This document shows, piece by piece, positions 51,223 to 63,242 of a stretch of 64,000 nucleotides of DNA. Location of the stretch: NCBI GenBank assembly GCA_947683425.1, contig CANTUQ010000076.1, forward strand, positions 1,302,001 through 1,366,000. The letters are read 5' to 3'. Origin of the DNA: Excoecaria cochinchinensis (lineage: Eukaryota > Streptophyta > Magnoliopsida > Malpighiales > Euphorbiaceae). A program made the translations under genes and the position numbers. Positions within the stretch are counted from its first letter, which is position 1, and every line of letters begins with the position of its first letter. A model generated the notes under the pieces. It did not search any database. It had not been told where the DNA came from and was given only the letters and a program-made list of their open reading frames with translations.

Positions 51223-52618
51223 TGTGACGTGCGCCGAACCTAGCAAAGGCACTCGCAATACGAGACCCGCTTTTAGGGCTCGAGAGATTGGTTCGCGTCT
51301 TATTGATCTTGGGTATCATGAGACATTTTGGACACCTCCTTCCAATAAAACATTAGAAGGATCATCTAGCCTCATAATGCCTTTTAGGCACCTTTGAGCT
51401 ATTTTGGAGTCGCCACCCAATTTACGAGAAATTGGGAAAGGTCATCTAACCTCGGGGGTTTTAAACCAGAAAAGGTATTCAGAACTTCACTCTTATTAAT
51501 GCCTTAAGTTAAGTTTATAAATGAGTTTTTAGAAATTGAAATTTCATCTCTCATCTCACGCGACCGTGTAATAAATTTAAAGCGCATTGCAATTATATTG
51601 GAAAGCGGCAAAGAAAGCGGTAAAAAAAGCGGTAAATAAATTACATGTGAAAAATATGGGACAGAATAATCCCTAAAATAAAGAAAGCATGAAAGAATAA
51701 AATTGCCCCAAAATTAGTTACAAGGGCCCAAAATAAATAAATGAATACTACAAAAAGAACATAAACTACATCATACATAAATCGGGACATTTATTGGGAT
51801 TGGGAACATTGGTTCCCTTTTATTGACTTAGAAAATTGGAGAACTATTTTTTGCGTATTTATCGAGAAAATCGGTATGAGTGATCCCATTTTATGAAAAT
51901 TAATTCTCTACTTGAAAGTGAGATTTTATTGGGTAAAATAGGACATTGGTCAATTTTATTAGGAAAAACCCGATTTATTAATAAAAATCTTTTTGGTGAT
52001 TTTTTTATTCAACGTGCATAAAAATGATCAATTTTACATAAAAATACACAAATATGACAAATAACTCGAAAAAAAGAAAATGCAGAATTTAAAATACGCA
52101 AACCGAAGTTCTGAAGGTCTTTAATTTCCTGATCTGCCGGTTCACTCGGAAATATTACTCGCGCTGAAAACAAATAATTTTGAGGCAATAAAAAGAATAA
52201 AATAAAATATTAGTAAATTAAATTAAATAAAAAATATAATATAAACAGGCAATTAATTAATTAAATTTATCAATTCAAACGATCAATTAAACAATCAATT
52301 AAATAATATAAACAATAAAGTACATCATAATATTACCACAAATAAATAAACAAAAAAAATTAAAATGATATTAATAAAATGAAATAAAATTACGGAGCAC
52401 TTATACAAGTAGAAAATAAAATATAACGAATCATTTCATACAAAAAATATATTCATAAAATGATAAATGAAGGAATGAATAGTGAAAACATAAGTGCAGT
52501 GTGTGAAATGAAAGAAAACAAAATGAGAAAAGAACAATGCATTTCCATGCATACATGCAAAATGAAAGAAACCCATTAATATACATGTACAACAGTGGCC
52601 CACGTAGGAAATTAATGC

Positions 52619-52658
<40 letters not shown>

Positions 52659-54071
52659 TTAATAAATTATTATAACACACAAAAGATATTCACGAAATAA
52701 GAAATGACAGTTCAAATAATAAAGTAAAATTTGTATGAAATAAAGAAAATTAAACAAAAAAGAATCCCGAATACAAGAAGTTAACAATGTTAATAATAAT
52801 AATAAAATTGGTAATGAAATCAAACAAGCAGGTGAATGAACAAATGAATAAAATAACTAATAAGCCCAATAGGCGTGTGTGTGTGTTAAAGGAAAAGACA
52901 AAATTAGACTAAGACATACAAAATGAACCAACAAATAAATTAAACAAATAAAACATTCAATTAAATAAATTAAATAAATTAAACCATCAATTAAATTAAT
53001 TGAGCAAAAAGATACATCATAATAGAAATAAGCCGTTTAATAAAAGATCCAATATAATCAGAAAATAAATTGGATAAGAAATCGGAAATTAAATTAATTA
53101 ACACCTAAAGGCAAAGCAAAAATCAATAAAAACAAAATCAATGTCAGATCTACATAATTTCATTCATTATACCAATATATCAATTAGATTAGACTAAAGC
53201 TAAAGTTAATTGCATCGTACAAGCAATATGCCAATTGATAATAAATAGTAATGAATTTGTATTAATAACAACACAAAAAAAAAAAAAAAAAACAAGTAAA
53301 AAAATGAATATATGTTAAGTAAATAATAAGCAGTAGCAACACACATGAATAGATAACAACAACACGAAATATACTTACAGTATACAGATTAACAAAATCA
53401 AATAAGAAACATATACAGTATATACAATGACAAAACTAAGAAAGAAAAAGAAAAATAAGAAAAAGAAATAAGTTGATTTAGCCCAGGTATTTACCCTCAG
53501 AGATTTGATATTTGCAGCAAAAAGAATAAAGTGATGACTTGTTCGTCAATTTGCTTGAAAAGAAAATTAAAATCACTGTTTCAAAATTATTTGTAGAAAA
53601 TATGTTCCTGAGAATTGAGCCTTGAACACAAATAATCAATTTATTTGGCTCAAGAACAATCTCAGAATATTTTTGAGGAAAGAAAATCGTTCTCTGCCAT
53701 TCCAACCTCTCCTCTTTGCTTCATATTTTTCTTTTTATACCCCAAAGGTAGGTTTTCCCCTTCATTCCTTGATTTTCTCCATATATATATTTATTTTTTC
53801 TTTTTTTAATTTAATTTAATTTTAACTTACTTAAATTATCACATATTTTACTTAATTAAACACTCCATATTTATTTTCTTTTTAACTTTAATTATCCTAC
53901 AATATTAATTAATTTAACCTAATCTTAATTTTTATTTTTACATATATTTTTTATATTTTATTTTTTTGTTTTTACATTTTTTTTCGGGGAAATTATCAAG
54001 TTTGCCTGGAGAGCCAAAATTGTCCATTCTTTGGATAAATATTACCCTTGACTCAGGACCCGGTGTCTACA
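51223..54071 (-). repeat. 3' LTR of TatE (2849 bp)
   Basis: On plus TGTGACGTGCGCCGAACC ... ACCCGGTGTCTACA. Donor-like CTGAGGGTAAATA (GT 53494-53493). An AAT microsatellite lies at 52617-52656. Unlike the others it shows no strong GC-rich island and belongs to a third subfamily. Confidence 0.86.
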
Positions 54072-54093
54072 GTTGCCCCCAATTTTGGGGAAG
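54072..54093 (-). other. Polypurine tract of TatE
   Basis: Minus strand CCCCAAAATTGGGGGCAAC abutting the LTR, identical in core to TatC. Confidence 0.8.
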
Positions 54094-54234
54094 CTAGTGC
54101 AATAGACGCATAGGTGAGCCAAAATTCAGAGAAGAAGGAAAGAAGAGACACGTACCTGAGACAGTTGTCGTTCCAATCTGAATGAAGTTACTGGGGTATT
54201 TATCGTCTACTTGTCGACGTGTTAACCCTCATCA

Positions 54235-54490
54235 TTTTGGCATCTAACCTATGCGGTGTCTAGCCTTTTATACGGTGTCTAACCTCTGTCGTATCGGCGT
54301 CTAACCTATGCGGTGTCTAGTCTCAGTCATTTCGGTATCTAACCTATTGGTGTGGTGTCTAACCTCCCTCGTTGTAGCATCTAACCTGTGCGGTGTCTAG
54401 CCTTAGCTGGGTCGGTATCTAACCTGCTGGTGTGGTGTCGGCATCTAACCTGTGCGGTGTCTAGCCTTAGCCGGGTCGGTATCTAACATG
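54235..54490. repeat. TCTAACC/GCGGTGTCTAGCC repeats
   Basis: About a dozen imperfect copies of CATCTAACCTGTGCGGTGTC-type units, with GTATCTAACC and GTGTCTAACC variants. Confidence 0.75.
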
Positions 54491-54507
54491 TTCTGAGATA
54501 TGAAGTG

Positions 54508-54962
54508 GTGCCCCCTGAGAGGTCTTTAGTTGACTGCCCCCTGAGAGGTCTTTGGTTGGTTGCCCCCTGAGAGGTCTTTGGTTGGTTGTTTGGATTAACG
54601 CCTCTAAGAGGACTTTTGAGAATTTGCCTCTTAAGAGGACTTTGAAGGTTTGCCTCTTAAGAGGACTTTGAATGGTTTGCCTCTTAAGAGGACTTAGGGA
54701 TTTGCCTCTTTGGAATTTGCCTCCTCAGAGGGCTTTGGAATTTGCCTCCTCAGAGGGCTTGAGAATTTACCTCCTCAGAGGGCTTGAAAGTTTGCCTCCT
54801 CAGAGGACTTGAGAATCTGCCTCCTCAGAGGACTTGAGAATCTGCCTCCTCAGAGGGCTTTGGAATTTGCCTCCTCAGAGGGAGGGCTTAGAGATTTGTA
54901 TTACCTCTTGAGAGGCTTTGGAATTTGCCTCCTCAGAGGAAATGGAAGTTTGCCTCTTGAGA
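54508..54962. repeat. Nested family of CCTC...GAGG repeats
   Basis: Three CCCCCTGAGAGGTCTTT units, then four or five CCTCTTAAGAGGACTTTG, then about ten CCTCCTCAGAGGGCTTTGG units. The three forms grade into one another, and the middle one is a perfect palindrome. The first is the likely source of the TatA 25-bp array. Confidence 0.85.
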
Positions 54963-54971
54963 GGGCTTAAG

Positions 54972-55045
54972 GAACGTCAGCTTGTTGACGTGAAACCACG
55001 GTTGAGCCGCGCGATTGATAAACATCAGCTTGTCGACGTGTGAAG
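54972..55045. repeat. Two ACGTCAGCTTGTTGACGT hairpin units
   Basis: Same loop AGCTTGT as in the TatC-left minisatellite. The first copy has a perfect ACGTCA/TGACGT stem. Only two copies here against about 14 in TatC-left. Confidence 0.75.
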
Positions 55046-55059
55046 TCCCGGTTGAGATT

Positions 55060-55900
55060 GATGTACACCATCTAGTAGGCATAGGGCACCATATATGCAT
55101 GGAATGCGTGTGAAATGCTATACATGTATGAAAAGACATGCAAAGTTATGCATGTGTGAAATTTAAGCACAAAATCATTCATATGGAATATGCAAAAGAT
55201 TATACTTGTGGGATGCTTAGAATGCGACATGAGACAACTGTAAGGAGTTGTGTACGTGAAGTGCGTACTATGTATGTAACGTGCATGAAACGAACTAGGA
55301 ACATGAAATGCATGCAAAGTTATGCATGTGACATATATACCATAGTCACGTGCATGGGACCGCTTGTATACATGTAAAGGATTATGGAATGTGTGTAAAG
55401 GATCGTATTCTGTAAAATGTTCATAAATGATAATGAATGAGAAATATATGCAAAGGATCATAGGGTAAAGAGTCATGCATAGATGCAAAGAATCATATAT
55501 AGGTGGAAGGTCATGAAGACTATGTAAAGAATTGAGTGTGTGTGATGTGTGCATGGATAACTACGCATATGAAACACATGCAGAAAAAATCATATATGTG
55601 TATGTATTGAATGCATGGGAAAAATGTGCATGTGAGATACATGCAAAGGATATGCTCACAAAATGCGTGAAAATAAGTGATTATAAAAAATGAAGTTTAG
55701 AGGGCTATGTAAGCAAAAGTATCTACAAACACTTATGTGGTGAAAGATGCTTGCTAAAGATCTTATGCCAAAAGATATACACCAAGAGTTATACATGTAA
55801 AACTATTTATAAGAATATTTGCTACAATTATATGTAAAAACATTTAAGGAAAGCGTATGTACAAAGAATATTGTTGGGTGTACATGCAAAGTATCACTTT
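55060..55900. repeat. Degenerate ATGCAAAG/GCATGTG tract
   Basis: Irregular short repeats such as ATGCAAAGGATCAT and GCATGTGAAAT without a fixed period. Similar but weaker tracts: 36665-36720, 43785-44100, 57420-57715. ORFs in it are not supported. Confidence 0.6.
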
Positions 55901-56159
55901 CATGAGTAGCAATAAGAAGTAACCAAAGATTGTGAAATGATTGCAACCTATTAGTTACCCCAAACTCGAGTTTCTATCTACCCTTGAACGCACTCAATGA
56001 ACCACATTCTCAACTGATTCAATCTCAGCAAAAGAATTCATGAGCCATTCCTAATGAAGGGCAAGAAGATAAACATATAAATATCAAGGTTTACTAAACC
56101 AACATGTAAATACAAGGCACATCATGCAATCTCTGTGTGTGTGTGCAAAAGACCAAAAC

Positions 56160-57135
56160 CGAATTTTTCACCATTTGAAAGCAAATTCTAGATGCAACGT
56201 TAGGGACGAGACTCAACTCGAATGCATAAATGCACTCGTGGCTTCTCGTTTGAAACTCAAGAAACACTATATGCCTCTTCCTATGTACCAAACCTTATTA
56301 GAAGGTCATCTCTGCTAATTAGATAAACTGAACCAAGAATCAAGAGATCTTACTTCGGGTGTAACGTTAGGCTTAGGCAGATGGTTACCAAGAAAGGATC
56401 AAGTCTCTAGAGAAAATTGGCCGCAACGTTCACTCGACGGATGAAAGGACCATTCTCAGCCCAATTGCGTACTGTCTAGGTATTTATGAATTTGGACTTG
56501 GTAATACTTTAGCTCATCAAACTAAGTATAACAATTCAGTTAAAAAGATAACTACTAAAACTCATCAAAGGGTACTATCTTCAACTCTACTTTTTTCTTT
56601 TTTTCTTTTCTATTTTTTTCATTTTTTTTTTTTCGCAAGCTTATGTCTCTAATTACACAAAGAGTTTATTAATGATTAAACCCCTTTCCTAAAGTGTAAA
56701 CCCATCTTTATCAGGGCAATTTTTGATAGCCCAAAGAACTGTTAATGATTGAAACTCTCTTCCCGAAGTATAAACCCATTCTTATCAAGACGATTTTTGA
56801 TAGTCCAAAGAAATGTTGTAATGTACATCCATCCTTACTAGAGCGGCCATTCTTCTAAGGGAAAGCCAAGATCATTTTAGGCGAAAGATAGTTTTAACAT
56901 GTGTAACAATAAAATCGGTACGCATTTAGCATACCAAAATAAAGGCTCAACGGGCTAGCAAGCGATTACAAAATAAGGGTAGGAAACAGTCATTTAGAGA
57001 GCTATACAAAAAAAATGATTGCCTAAATCATTTTCTAGATTTGGCCTTATCTAGGGATCACTTTAACAGGTAATCAGAAAGGTTCTAGTGCTCTTACTGA
57101 GTTTTCATCCAATCCCCTAATTGCAACTAGTTTTT
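56160..57135 (-). other. Conserved noncoding block 1 (TatE copy)
   Basis: Matches TatA 3838-4655 over nearly its whole length, with an extra partial duplication around 56640-56800 (AACCCCTTTCCTAAAGTGTAA / AACTCTCTTCCCGAAGTATAA). Weaker match to 59760-60790 in HairX. Confidence 0.75.
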
Positions 57136-57717
57136 TTTTTTAGTTTGTTTCCAAAATGGGCCAAAAGTGCTCCGACCTTAGAAATTACATGGTATAGTTA
57201 AATGTTTTCATGTGATCCAACTCTCAGAGATTAAACATATTTACCCTTTGCTTAATTCAAAATGGAATGAAACGCAGATTTCTAGAACTGAGATCAAAGC
57301 CATTCATAGTTGAGAACAACTTAGGCAAAGTCAGACTTTGAATCAAAGGTACCTTAATAAGATGCAATCATGTTAGCATTTTGGGTACAACTTAACACAA
57401 AAAAAAAATTTACTCTATCAAAATTTATATACACAAGAATCATGTAGGCGTACAAAGAATTATTTGTAAAATATGTGCAAACTATGTGCTAAGAATCATA
57501 TATAGGGGAAGATTCATGCAATTGTGTCATGCATATTAGTAATGAGTGTAAGGAATTATACGTGCGAAACATGTGTGAAAACATATTGTATAGATATGCG
57601 TACATGAAATATGTGCAAAGACGTGTGCGCATAAAACACTTACAAAAAAATTTTTAAGTGTGTGTGTAAACACTGCGTGACAAATGATGTGCATACATAA
57701 ATTTACAGTGTACATGC
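57136..57717. other. Unassigned TatE-HairX transition
   Basis: AT-rich. The right half has ATGCAAAC/CATATATAGG-type degenerate repeats. No gene seen. Confidence 0.45.
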
Positions 57718-58920
57718 AAGCTGACGCGACCTCAGCAAGTGTACAGAATCGACAAGTAATATAATGGAGTAATTTTAAGACTCCGAGTTATCGTACCCAA
57801 GAGACTGTGTGCGCAAGTGATGAAAATCAAATGTATGCTAAATAATTCCCAATTGTTTGAATTTATTGAATTAACTACTGATTAAAAACAAAGAAATTAA
57901 ATAACCAAAAATAAGTAAACAGAAACAATCAAATTAAATCAACGGCAATAATCGCAATAAACTAAATGACGGAAAAATAAACAATATAAGAATTAAAAAA
58001 TAGACAAACGTTGCTCAGGTTCACTCATCCACCCCATACCCAGATATAAATAAAATTAATCCAAGAATTATTTATGAAAGAATTCGGGATAACCCTCTTA
58101 ACCCAGGCTTCCCAAACGGAGTCAGCCACTCTAATTACATGAATCCCAAACCGGAGTCAGCCACATAATTAGCCTATGTACGGGTCTAAAATCCTAAGTT
58201 TAGTTTATTTTCCCAATACGGAGTCAAATAACCCAAAACTTAATTATCTCACTCACCATTCTAGTCTTAAATCACAAAATCCTGCACTTCTAGATTCCCA
58301 ATCGGAGTCGTCCAAAAGACACAGCAAGAATGATAAAAACTGAATATAGATAACCATGGTATTCAATCCATACAACTCAATAACCAACAAAAATAATGAA
58401 ATAAATCATTCATCAAAACTGGAAATTAACTTGATAAAATAAATTCCATAAATCAATAATAAATACCAGTGAAATAAACCACTCAATCATATTTAAATTC
58501 AACGATGTTCAGAATTCACATCATAGGTAGGGGATTCAGAGATCCCCCAAACAACTAAAAAACTACTCACAACCCATCACAAAATCAAAAGAAAAGAGGA
58601 AAGAATAAACCCAGAAATTCATTGAGGTGTAGATCCCGTTAAACCCTTAGTTTCTCAATCTCCTTCTTCAAATCTTCAATGGAGAAAATCTGGAAATTCT
58701 CTAAATGTAAAAACTCCTCTTGAAACTAAAATTAGGTATTTCTAATGAAAAAAAAACTCTTGAATTGCATATCCAATCTCAAGATAAAATCCGAAATTTT
58801 AATTAAGAACAACTGAAAACTTATCACAAAGGTCTATCTCTAAAACCCTAACTTGAAAATAGATTAAAAACTAGCAGCCAACCCTCAAAATCAGAAACTT
58901 CTCTTTTTAAATCGCGATGG
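57718..58920. other. HairX left tail
   Basis: Noncoding. Begins near GCTGACGCGACCTCAGCAAG and includes CCGAGTTATCGTACCCAAGAG. Four boxes of CCCAA(A/T)NCGGAGTC lie at 58110-58320. It ends in an AT-rich stretch before array A. I recognise the opening phrase as a type seen in plant repeats, but cannot name the family. Confidence 0.5.
58110..58320. repeat. Four dispersed CCCAAnCGGAGTC boxes
   Basis: At about 58111, 58146, 58213 and 58297; two are followed by AGCCAC. Spacing is irregular (35-84 bp). Confidence 0.6.
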
Positions 58921-59320
58921 ATCACGGTGGTAACCATATTGGTTGCCACCGTGAGGTGTTGAGGAAGTAAATCTGGATTGCATGTTGGATAGGGGTCACG
59001 GTGGTAACCAGGATATGTTGCCACCGTGACATGCTCAACTTTTTGCTTCTGTCCAAGAATTTCCTATGTCACGGTGGCAACCACATTACCTTGCCACCGT
59101 GAGGTAACTTCTCACTTGATTCTGTCTTGGTGCGAACTATGTCACGGTGGTGATAACATTGGTTGCCACCGTGACCCATAACAGGTCTGCATTCTGCCCA
59201 ATGGATACACATGTCACGGTGGTGAGTACTTTGGTTACCACCGTGACCTATGTTACTCCTGCATTCTGTTTTAACTCCTTTGCATGTCACGGTGGTGACA
59301 AAAATCACCACCACCATGAG
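58921..59320. repeat. Palindrome array A: six units, 72-74-bp period
   Basis: Units start at 58921, 58995, 59068, 59141, 59213 and 59286. Each is GTCACGGTGG + 13-16 bases + CCACCGTGAC (ends vary), separated by about 37 bp that carry ATTCTG or a relative near mid-spacer. A3 has a perfect 12-bp stem; A1, A2, A4 and A5 mainly T-G or G-T oppositions beyond the first ten pairs; A6 is degenerate. In orientation it is the reverse of array B, whose spacers carry CAGAAT. Confidence 0.95.
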
Positions 59321-59520
59321 CTACCTAAAAATTCTGTACACAAATTAAACTTAATCAAAAACTAACAAAAATTACATAAAAACTCTAATTTCATTAACAT
59401 TGACATAATTAATCTAAAATGAGCATATCACGACAATAAACACTACTAAACACCATAAATCATACGAAAACACTACCAAATCTAAATACTAAATTGAAGG
59501 TATCAAATACCCCACACTTA

Positions 59521-59560
59521 GACTTTGCTCGTCCTTGAGTAAACGAATTATCCACATTCC
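59521..59560 (-). other. Purine-rich motif, left end of block 1-like region
   Basis: Minus strand AAGGACGAGCAAAGTCTAAG followed by TGTGGGGTATTTGATA. It resembles the motif at 61122-61160 (GGGGACAGCAAGG ... AAGTGGGGGG). The G-rich tails look like polypurine tracts, but no LTR follows. Confidence 0.55.
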
Positions 59561-59759
59561 TGAAATTTCAAACTCTAACTCAGAATATGAAAACTTAACA
59601 ACAATCATAGCACCAAGTAGAAGGGTCTTAGTTACAAATCCTCGACTCAATTTATATCAAGTAATTTCACGTGTGTGTGCGCTAGGCTCAAAACAATTTC
59701 TCTCTTTTCAAAACAAAACAACCAATGCATTCCAGCAATTTGAGCAAAGAAATTAAATA

Positions 59760-60790
59760 TACAAACGAATTTACATACAGGTTTCGCGCTTAAAACTCAG
59801 GAAAATCATACGCCTCTCCTTTAGTACCGGAACCACAAGGGTCATCTCCACTTAAACAACTCAAATCAAGAACAGAATCAAAAGGACTTATTCCAGGGTT
59901 GTAATGTTAGGTTAAGGTATTGGCTAACAAGAAAAGTTAAAGAATTCAAACAAAGAATTAGCCACTCTCCCTTAAGTTTCAACTACCCATAACTGAACAA
60001 AATTGTCTAGATCCTACCTTCAATTCACCCATAATTTCCAATGTTGTCTAAACTTCTCCATACATAATATGCATTGAACTCAACAACAACAAAGTGATGA
60101 ACTTCCCTTTTAATTCACTTTTAAACCCAATTCTGTAAATATAAGTATATCTTTTTCTACTCAAAGGTACCCCACACTTGAATTTTTCGATATTCAATAA
60201 TCAAAATTGACTAAAAGAAACGACAAAACTCATTGAACTTTCACATTCTTTTTTTTTTCATCATTCTTTTTCTTTCTCTTTTTTTTTCTTTTCTCTTTTT
60301 TTTTTTTTTTTTTGGGTACCCAAAGTCTAGAATTTCTTATACCCATTTTTTTCTAATGAGGGAAAGTTTAACATCATACTAATTAATACCCACAAAATTC
60401 AATAATTCTTCTCACACTTCCACTATTTCAACAATAGATACCCTTATTCAACTTTCAATGATATTCCAACCCAATCCTAGAGTGGCCAATTCTTAGAAAC
60501 GGGTAGGCAAAGGCATTTAGGCTAAATGGTAAAATAATAGTGTAACAAGAAAATTTCGTAGTACGCTTTTAGCATACTAAATCAGCTCAACGGGCCTAGC
60601 AATGGAAATAATATAAACCGGTAGGTCTAAAGCTATTTAAAAGTGGTTATCAAAGAAATAAATTGCCTTAATCACGTCCTAAACTTGTTTAAGTTGTTAT
60701 CATGTTTCGAAGGGTGATGAGGAAGGTTCTAATTATCCTACCATTCCTTCACTCAAAAACTCTTACGCACTGGATTTTTTTCAAATTTTT
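59760..60790 (-). other. Conserved noncoding block 1-like region (HairX copy)
   Basis: Shares ordered landmarks with TatA and TatE: CGCTTAAAACTCAGGAAAAT, AAGGGTCATCTCCAC, GAATCAAAAGGACTTATT, GTAATGTTAGG, TACGCTTTTAGCATAC, GCTCAACGGGCCTAGCAA and GGAAGGTTCTAATTA. Identity is perhaps 60% by eye. No open frame. Confidence 0.7.
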
Positions 60791-61121
60791 ACAAACAAGC
60801 CTATTGTGCATAAAAGATTGGAAATCACAAGATATATAACCGATTGAGATTCAATTTGCTTCTAAAACTTCCAACTACTCGTTTGCTAAGATTGATATTT
60901 AAGAAATTCCATTCACAACTTAAAGTTCAAAACATTCACAACAGGAATAACTAGAGGCAAGCTAAACTAAGATAGGAAAATTTCTCACAACCACAATTAA
61001 GTATTCAAATCACCTGAACTCAATAAAATATGCAAATATAATTAAGATAAAACATCAAACATGCAAAAACATAAAGAAAATGAAATAATCATTTACATAT
61101 TAAGCTGTTGGAGTTAGTCAT

Positions 61122-61160
61122 CCTACCCCCCACTTAATACCTTGCTGTCCCCAGCAAGTT
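61122..61160 (-). other. Stem-loop and purine-rich motif after the HairX gene
   Basis: Minus strand CTTGCTGGGGACAGCAAGG forms a 7-bp hairpin with a GGGA loop, followed by TATTAAGTGGGGGGTAGG, about 75 bp past the stop codon. Confidence 0.55.
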
Positions 61161-61233
61161 AAAAATAATTACAAAACACAGTTAATATGCAAATACAAAT
61201 AAAAATAAACAAAAAGATAATAGGTCTCCCTGG

Positions 61234-62425
61234 TCATATCTCTGGAGGTGGCGGTGGCGGTGGGAAATGGGCATCAGCCCGTGCAGTCCAGGCAAAAAAT
61301 CCCTGGATCAGCTGGTCCATCTGGGACTGCATGTCTGCCTGGGACGCTGAGATGGTGCCCACAGATGTGGCAAGGGTATCCACTGACGCAGCGATGATGT
61401 CTATGCGAGCCATCAGAGCGTCGTACTGTTGTGAAGATAATTGCGCAGGCTCTGGTGCTGGAGGTGCCTTCGGATCGTCCTCGTGCTCATAGGGCAAGCC
61501 TCCTAGACCCCGCTGGACTCCCTGAAGATACTCGGCGCGGGTAGTCAATCTGTATCCATGTCGAGTCATCGCGTCGTCCACTACGACTTTCATGTTCTTC
61601 AACAGCTTCTTGTCAATAGTCACAGTGGAAGAGAGTGGCTTAGGTTTCCTCAAGGGGTGATGCACAGCCTTAGCAATTACTGTGACCAACCCACCCAAAG
61701 CAATCTTCTTCACCTTCTTGGGATGCCATTGCATCTCTTCTAACTTATGCCACAGATGGGGTGCCCCATTAATTTGCACACCCCGCACCATACAAGCGAG
61801 AAATAACGCTTCCGGTAAGTTAACCTGCCCTGGTGAGTCCATATGACTCAGGAAAGATAGTGAGAAAAATCGATGTAGGATCCGCATGGCATGAGTATCA
61901 AGATGGTGGGCCTTTGTCCGGCCCGATACATATTGCGTGGCTGTCACAGAATCTCGAATGATTGCCCAGGCGACATCCTTGTTATAATCCGCAAAACAGT
62001 CTGGAGCGCGGGCAGGAAAACCTAGCATTTCAGAAAAGTCGACAAAAGTGCGCTCATACTTAGTACCCTCCAGAAAAAAGTTACCCTTCCAGGATCTTGA
62101 GAGGGATCGCGGCCGATCCAACATTGCACAGTTGACACGAAATCCCTTGTCAACCCCGGATAGACTTTCTCGTTAATCGCAAATAGCCTCTCCCAACCAA
62201 TATTAGAGATTAGCCGTTGTACTTCATCTTTAATTCCCAGCTTTTCCAACAGGTCAAAATCCAAATAGCTCGTTGGAATGTACGAGCATTTGGTAAACAG
62301 AGCGTATGCAGGTTTTTGACTGACAGGAACCCAGGAAGGGACATGTGAAATATCAACCGTAGGCTGGCTGGACGTTTGTCCTGATGAACTAGAGGCAAGA
62401 GCCGAACTTTTGCGCTTAGGAGCCA
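61234..62425 (-). pseudogene. HairX gene, main exon: putative plant transposon protein (one frameshift)
   Basis: About 397 codons if the break is ignored. The N-terminus is basic (APKRKSS), then Ser-rich, then a globular region with YIPTSYLDFDLLEKLGIKD, LISNIGWERLF and VYPGLTRDFVSTV. After the break come LGFPARAPDCF, MRILHRFFSLSFLSHMDS, NLPEALFLACMVRGVQING and HLWHKLEEMQWHP. The C-terminus has a heptad-like stretch (ALMARIDIIAASVDTLATSV) and seven prolines. The W-E-R-L-F core and overall order resemble the uncharacterised 'putative plant transposon protein' family (Transposase_32, PF20167, from memory); biochemical role unknown. The frame shifts by one at A6 (62074-62079; T6 in sense), which could be a real loss or a base-calling error. 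Start codon: see the intron entry. Confidence 0.7.
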
Positions 62426-63242
62426 CTGCACAACAAGGAAAAATGAAATTCAATAGCATGCTATGGGCATTAAAAGTAATGGATTTAAAATAAAGAATAA
62501 TGTTAAACTCCTACTAAGTTGTTAAACAATCTCTCAATTCCAAAATGAACAACATAACAGATGCCAGAATGCAAGAAGAATGCAAATGACATATGTACAC
62601 TGTGGCAAAGGTGATTAGCAAATGCTTTATGAACCAAAGAATCACTAGTAGCAAAATGCAATCAATGGTTAAGAGAAATTGAGCTACTGTCAACAGGCAA
62701 AATGGATAAATGAGAACAACAAACTCATTTTCACGTTATTGCGAAAGAATCTTGGCATTTCATATTGGCAGGAATTAGAAAAAACAGGAAAATCATTCAT
62801 TCAGACATTTAGTCAAACACCTGGTATGCAGATAATTATCTGACCAACTTGAAGCTCAAAGATCATACTAACAACCCATGAATTCAAAAACCAGGCATTA
62901 CAACACAGAGTAAGCAATTAAAATCCAACAATTTCCATTAGGAACCAAGAATTTGAAGAAAAATTGCAATTTAAATCATACACACACCCACTTGCCCTAA
63001 CATCCCAACTCAACTCGTTCATGGATTTAACATCTAAGATTGAAATTGAGGATGAAGATAAGAATTGAAAATACCCCCAACATAAATTCAGAGTTTAAAC
63101 AAAAGTAAATCCTCAGTGGGGAGAAATAAAGAGATTTCTAACATACCGCTATTGTAAAGACAAGAACAGGGAAAAAAAAAACAATCACGAAAAGAAAATA
63201 AATGCAAAAATAGAAAGCAAAAGAGAGAGTCGAATAACTTAC
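62426..63242 (-). other. Probable 817-bp intron splitting the HairX start codon
   Basis: Sense-strand donor CAACAA|GTAAGTTATT at 63243/63242 and acceptor TTGTTGTGCAG|TGGCTCC at 62426/62425. Joining the exons gives CAACAATGGCTCC, so ATG is formed by A from exon 1 and TG from exon 2, in the preferred plant start context AACAATGGC. Without splicing the frame has only an unlikely start inside the intron (MLLNFIFPC). Confidence 0.65.

Larger units (their letters stand above)
51223..57717 (-). mobile_element. TatE: 3' end of a Tat element inserted in DelD
   Basis: 3' LTR, PPT, a long 3' UTR with several tandem arrays, and conserved block 1. No gag or pol in view. Near 57717 the sequence changes to HairX; whether HairX inserted in TatE, or the 5' part of TatE lies beyond the window, cannot be decided. 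Confidence 0.7.

Noticed and set aside
55072..55554. 160-aa His/Thr-rich ORF
   Set aside because: Product of degenerate CATGTG/ATGCA repeats in the TatE 3' UTR.
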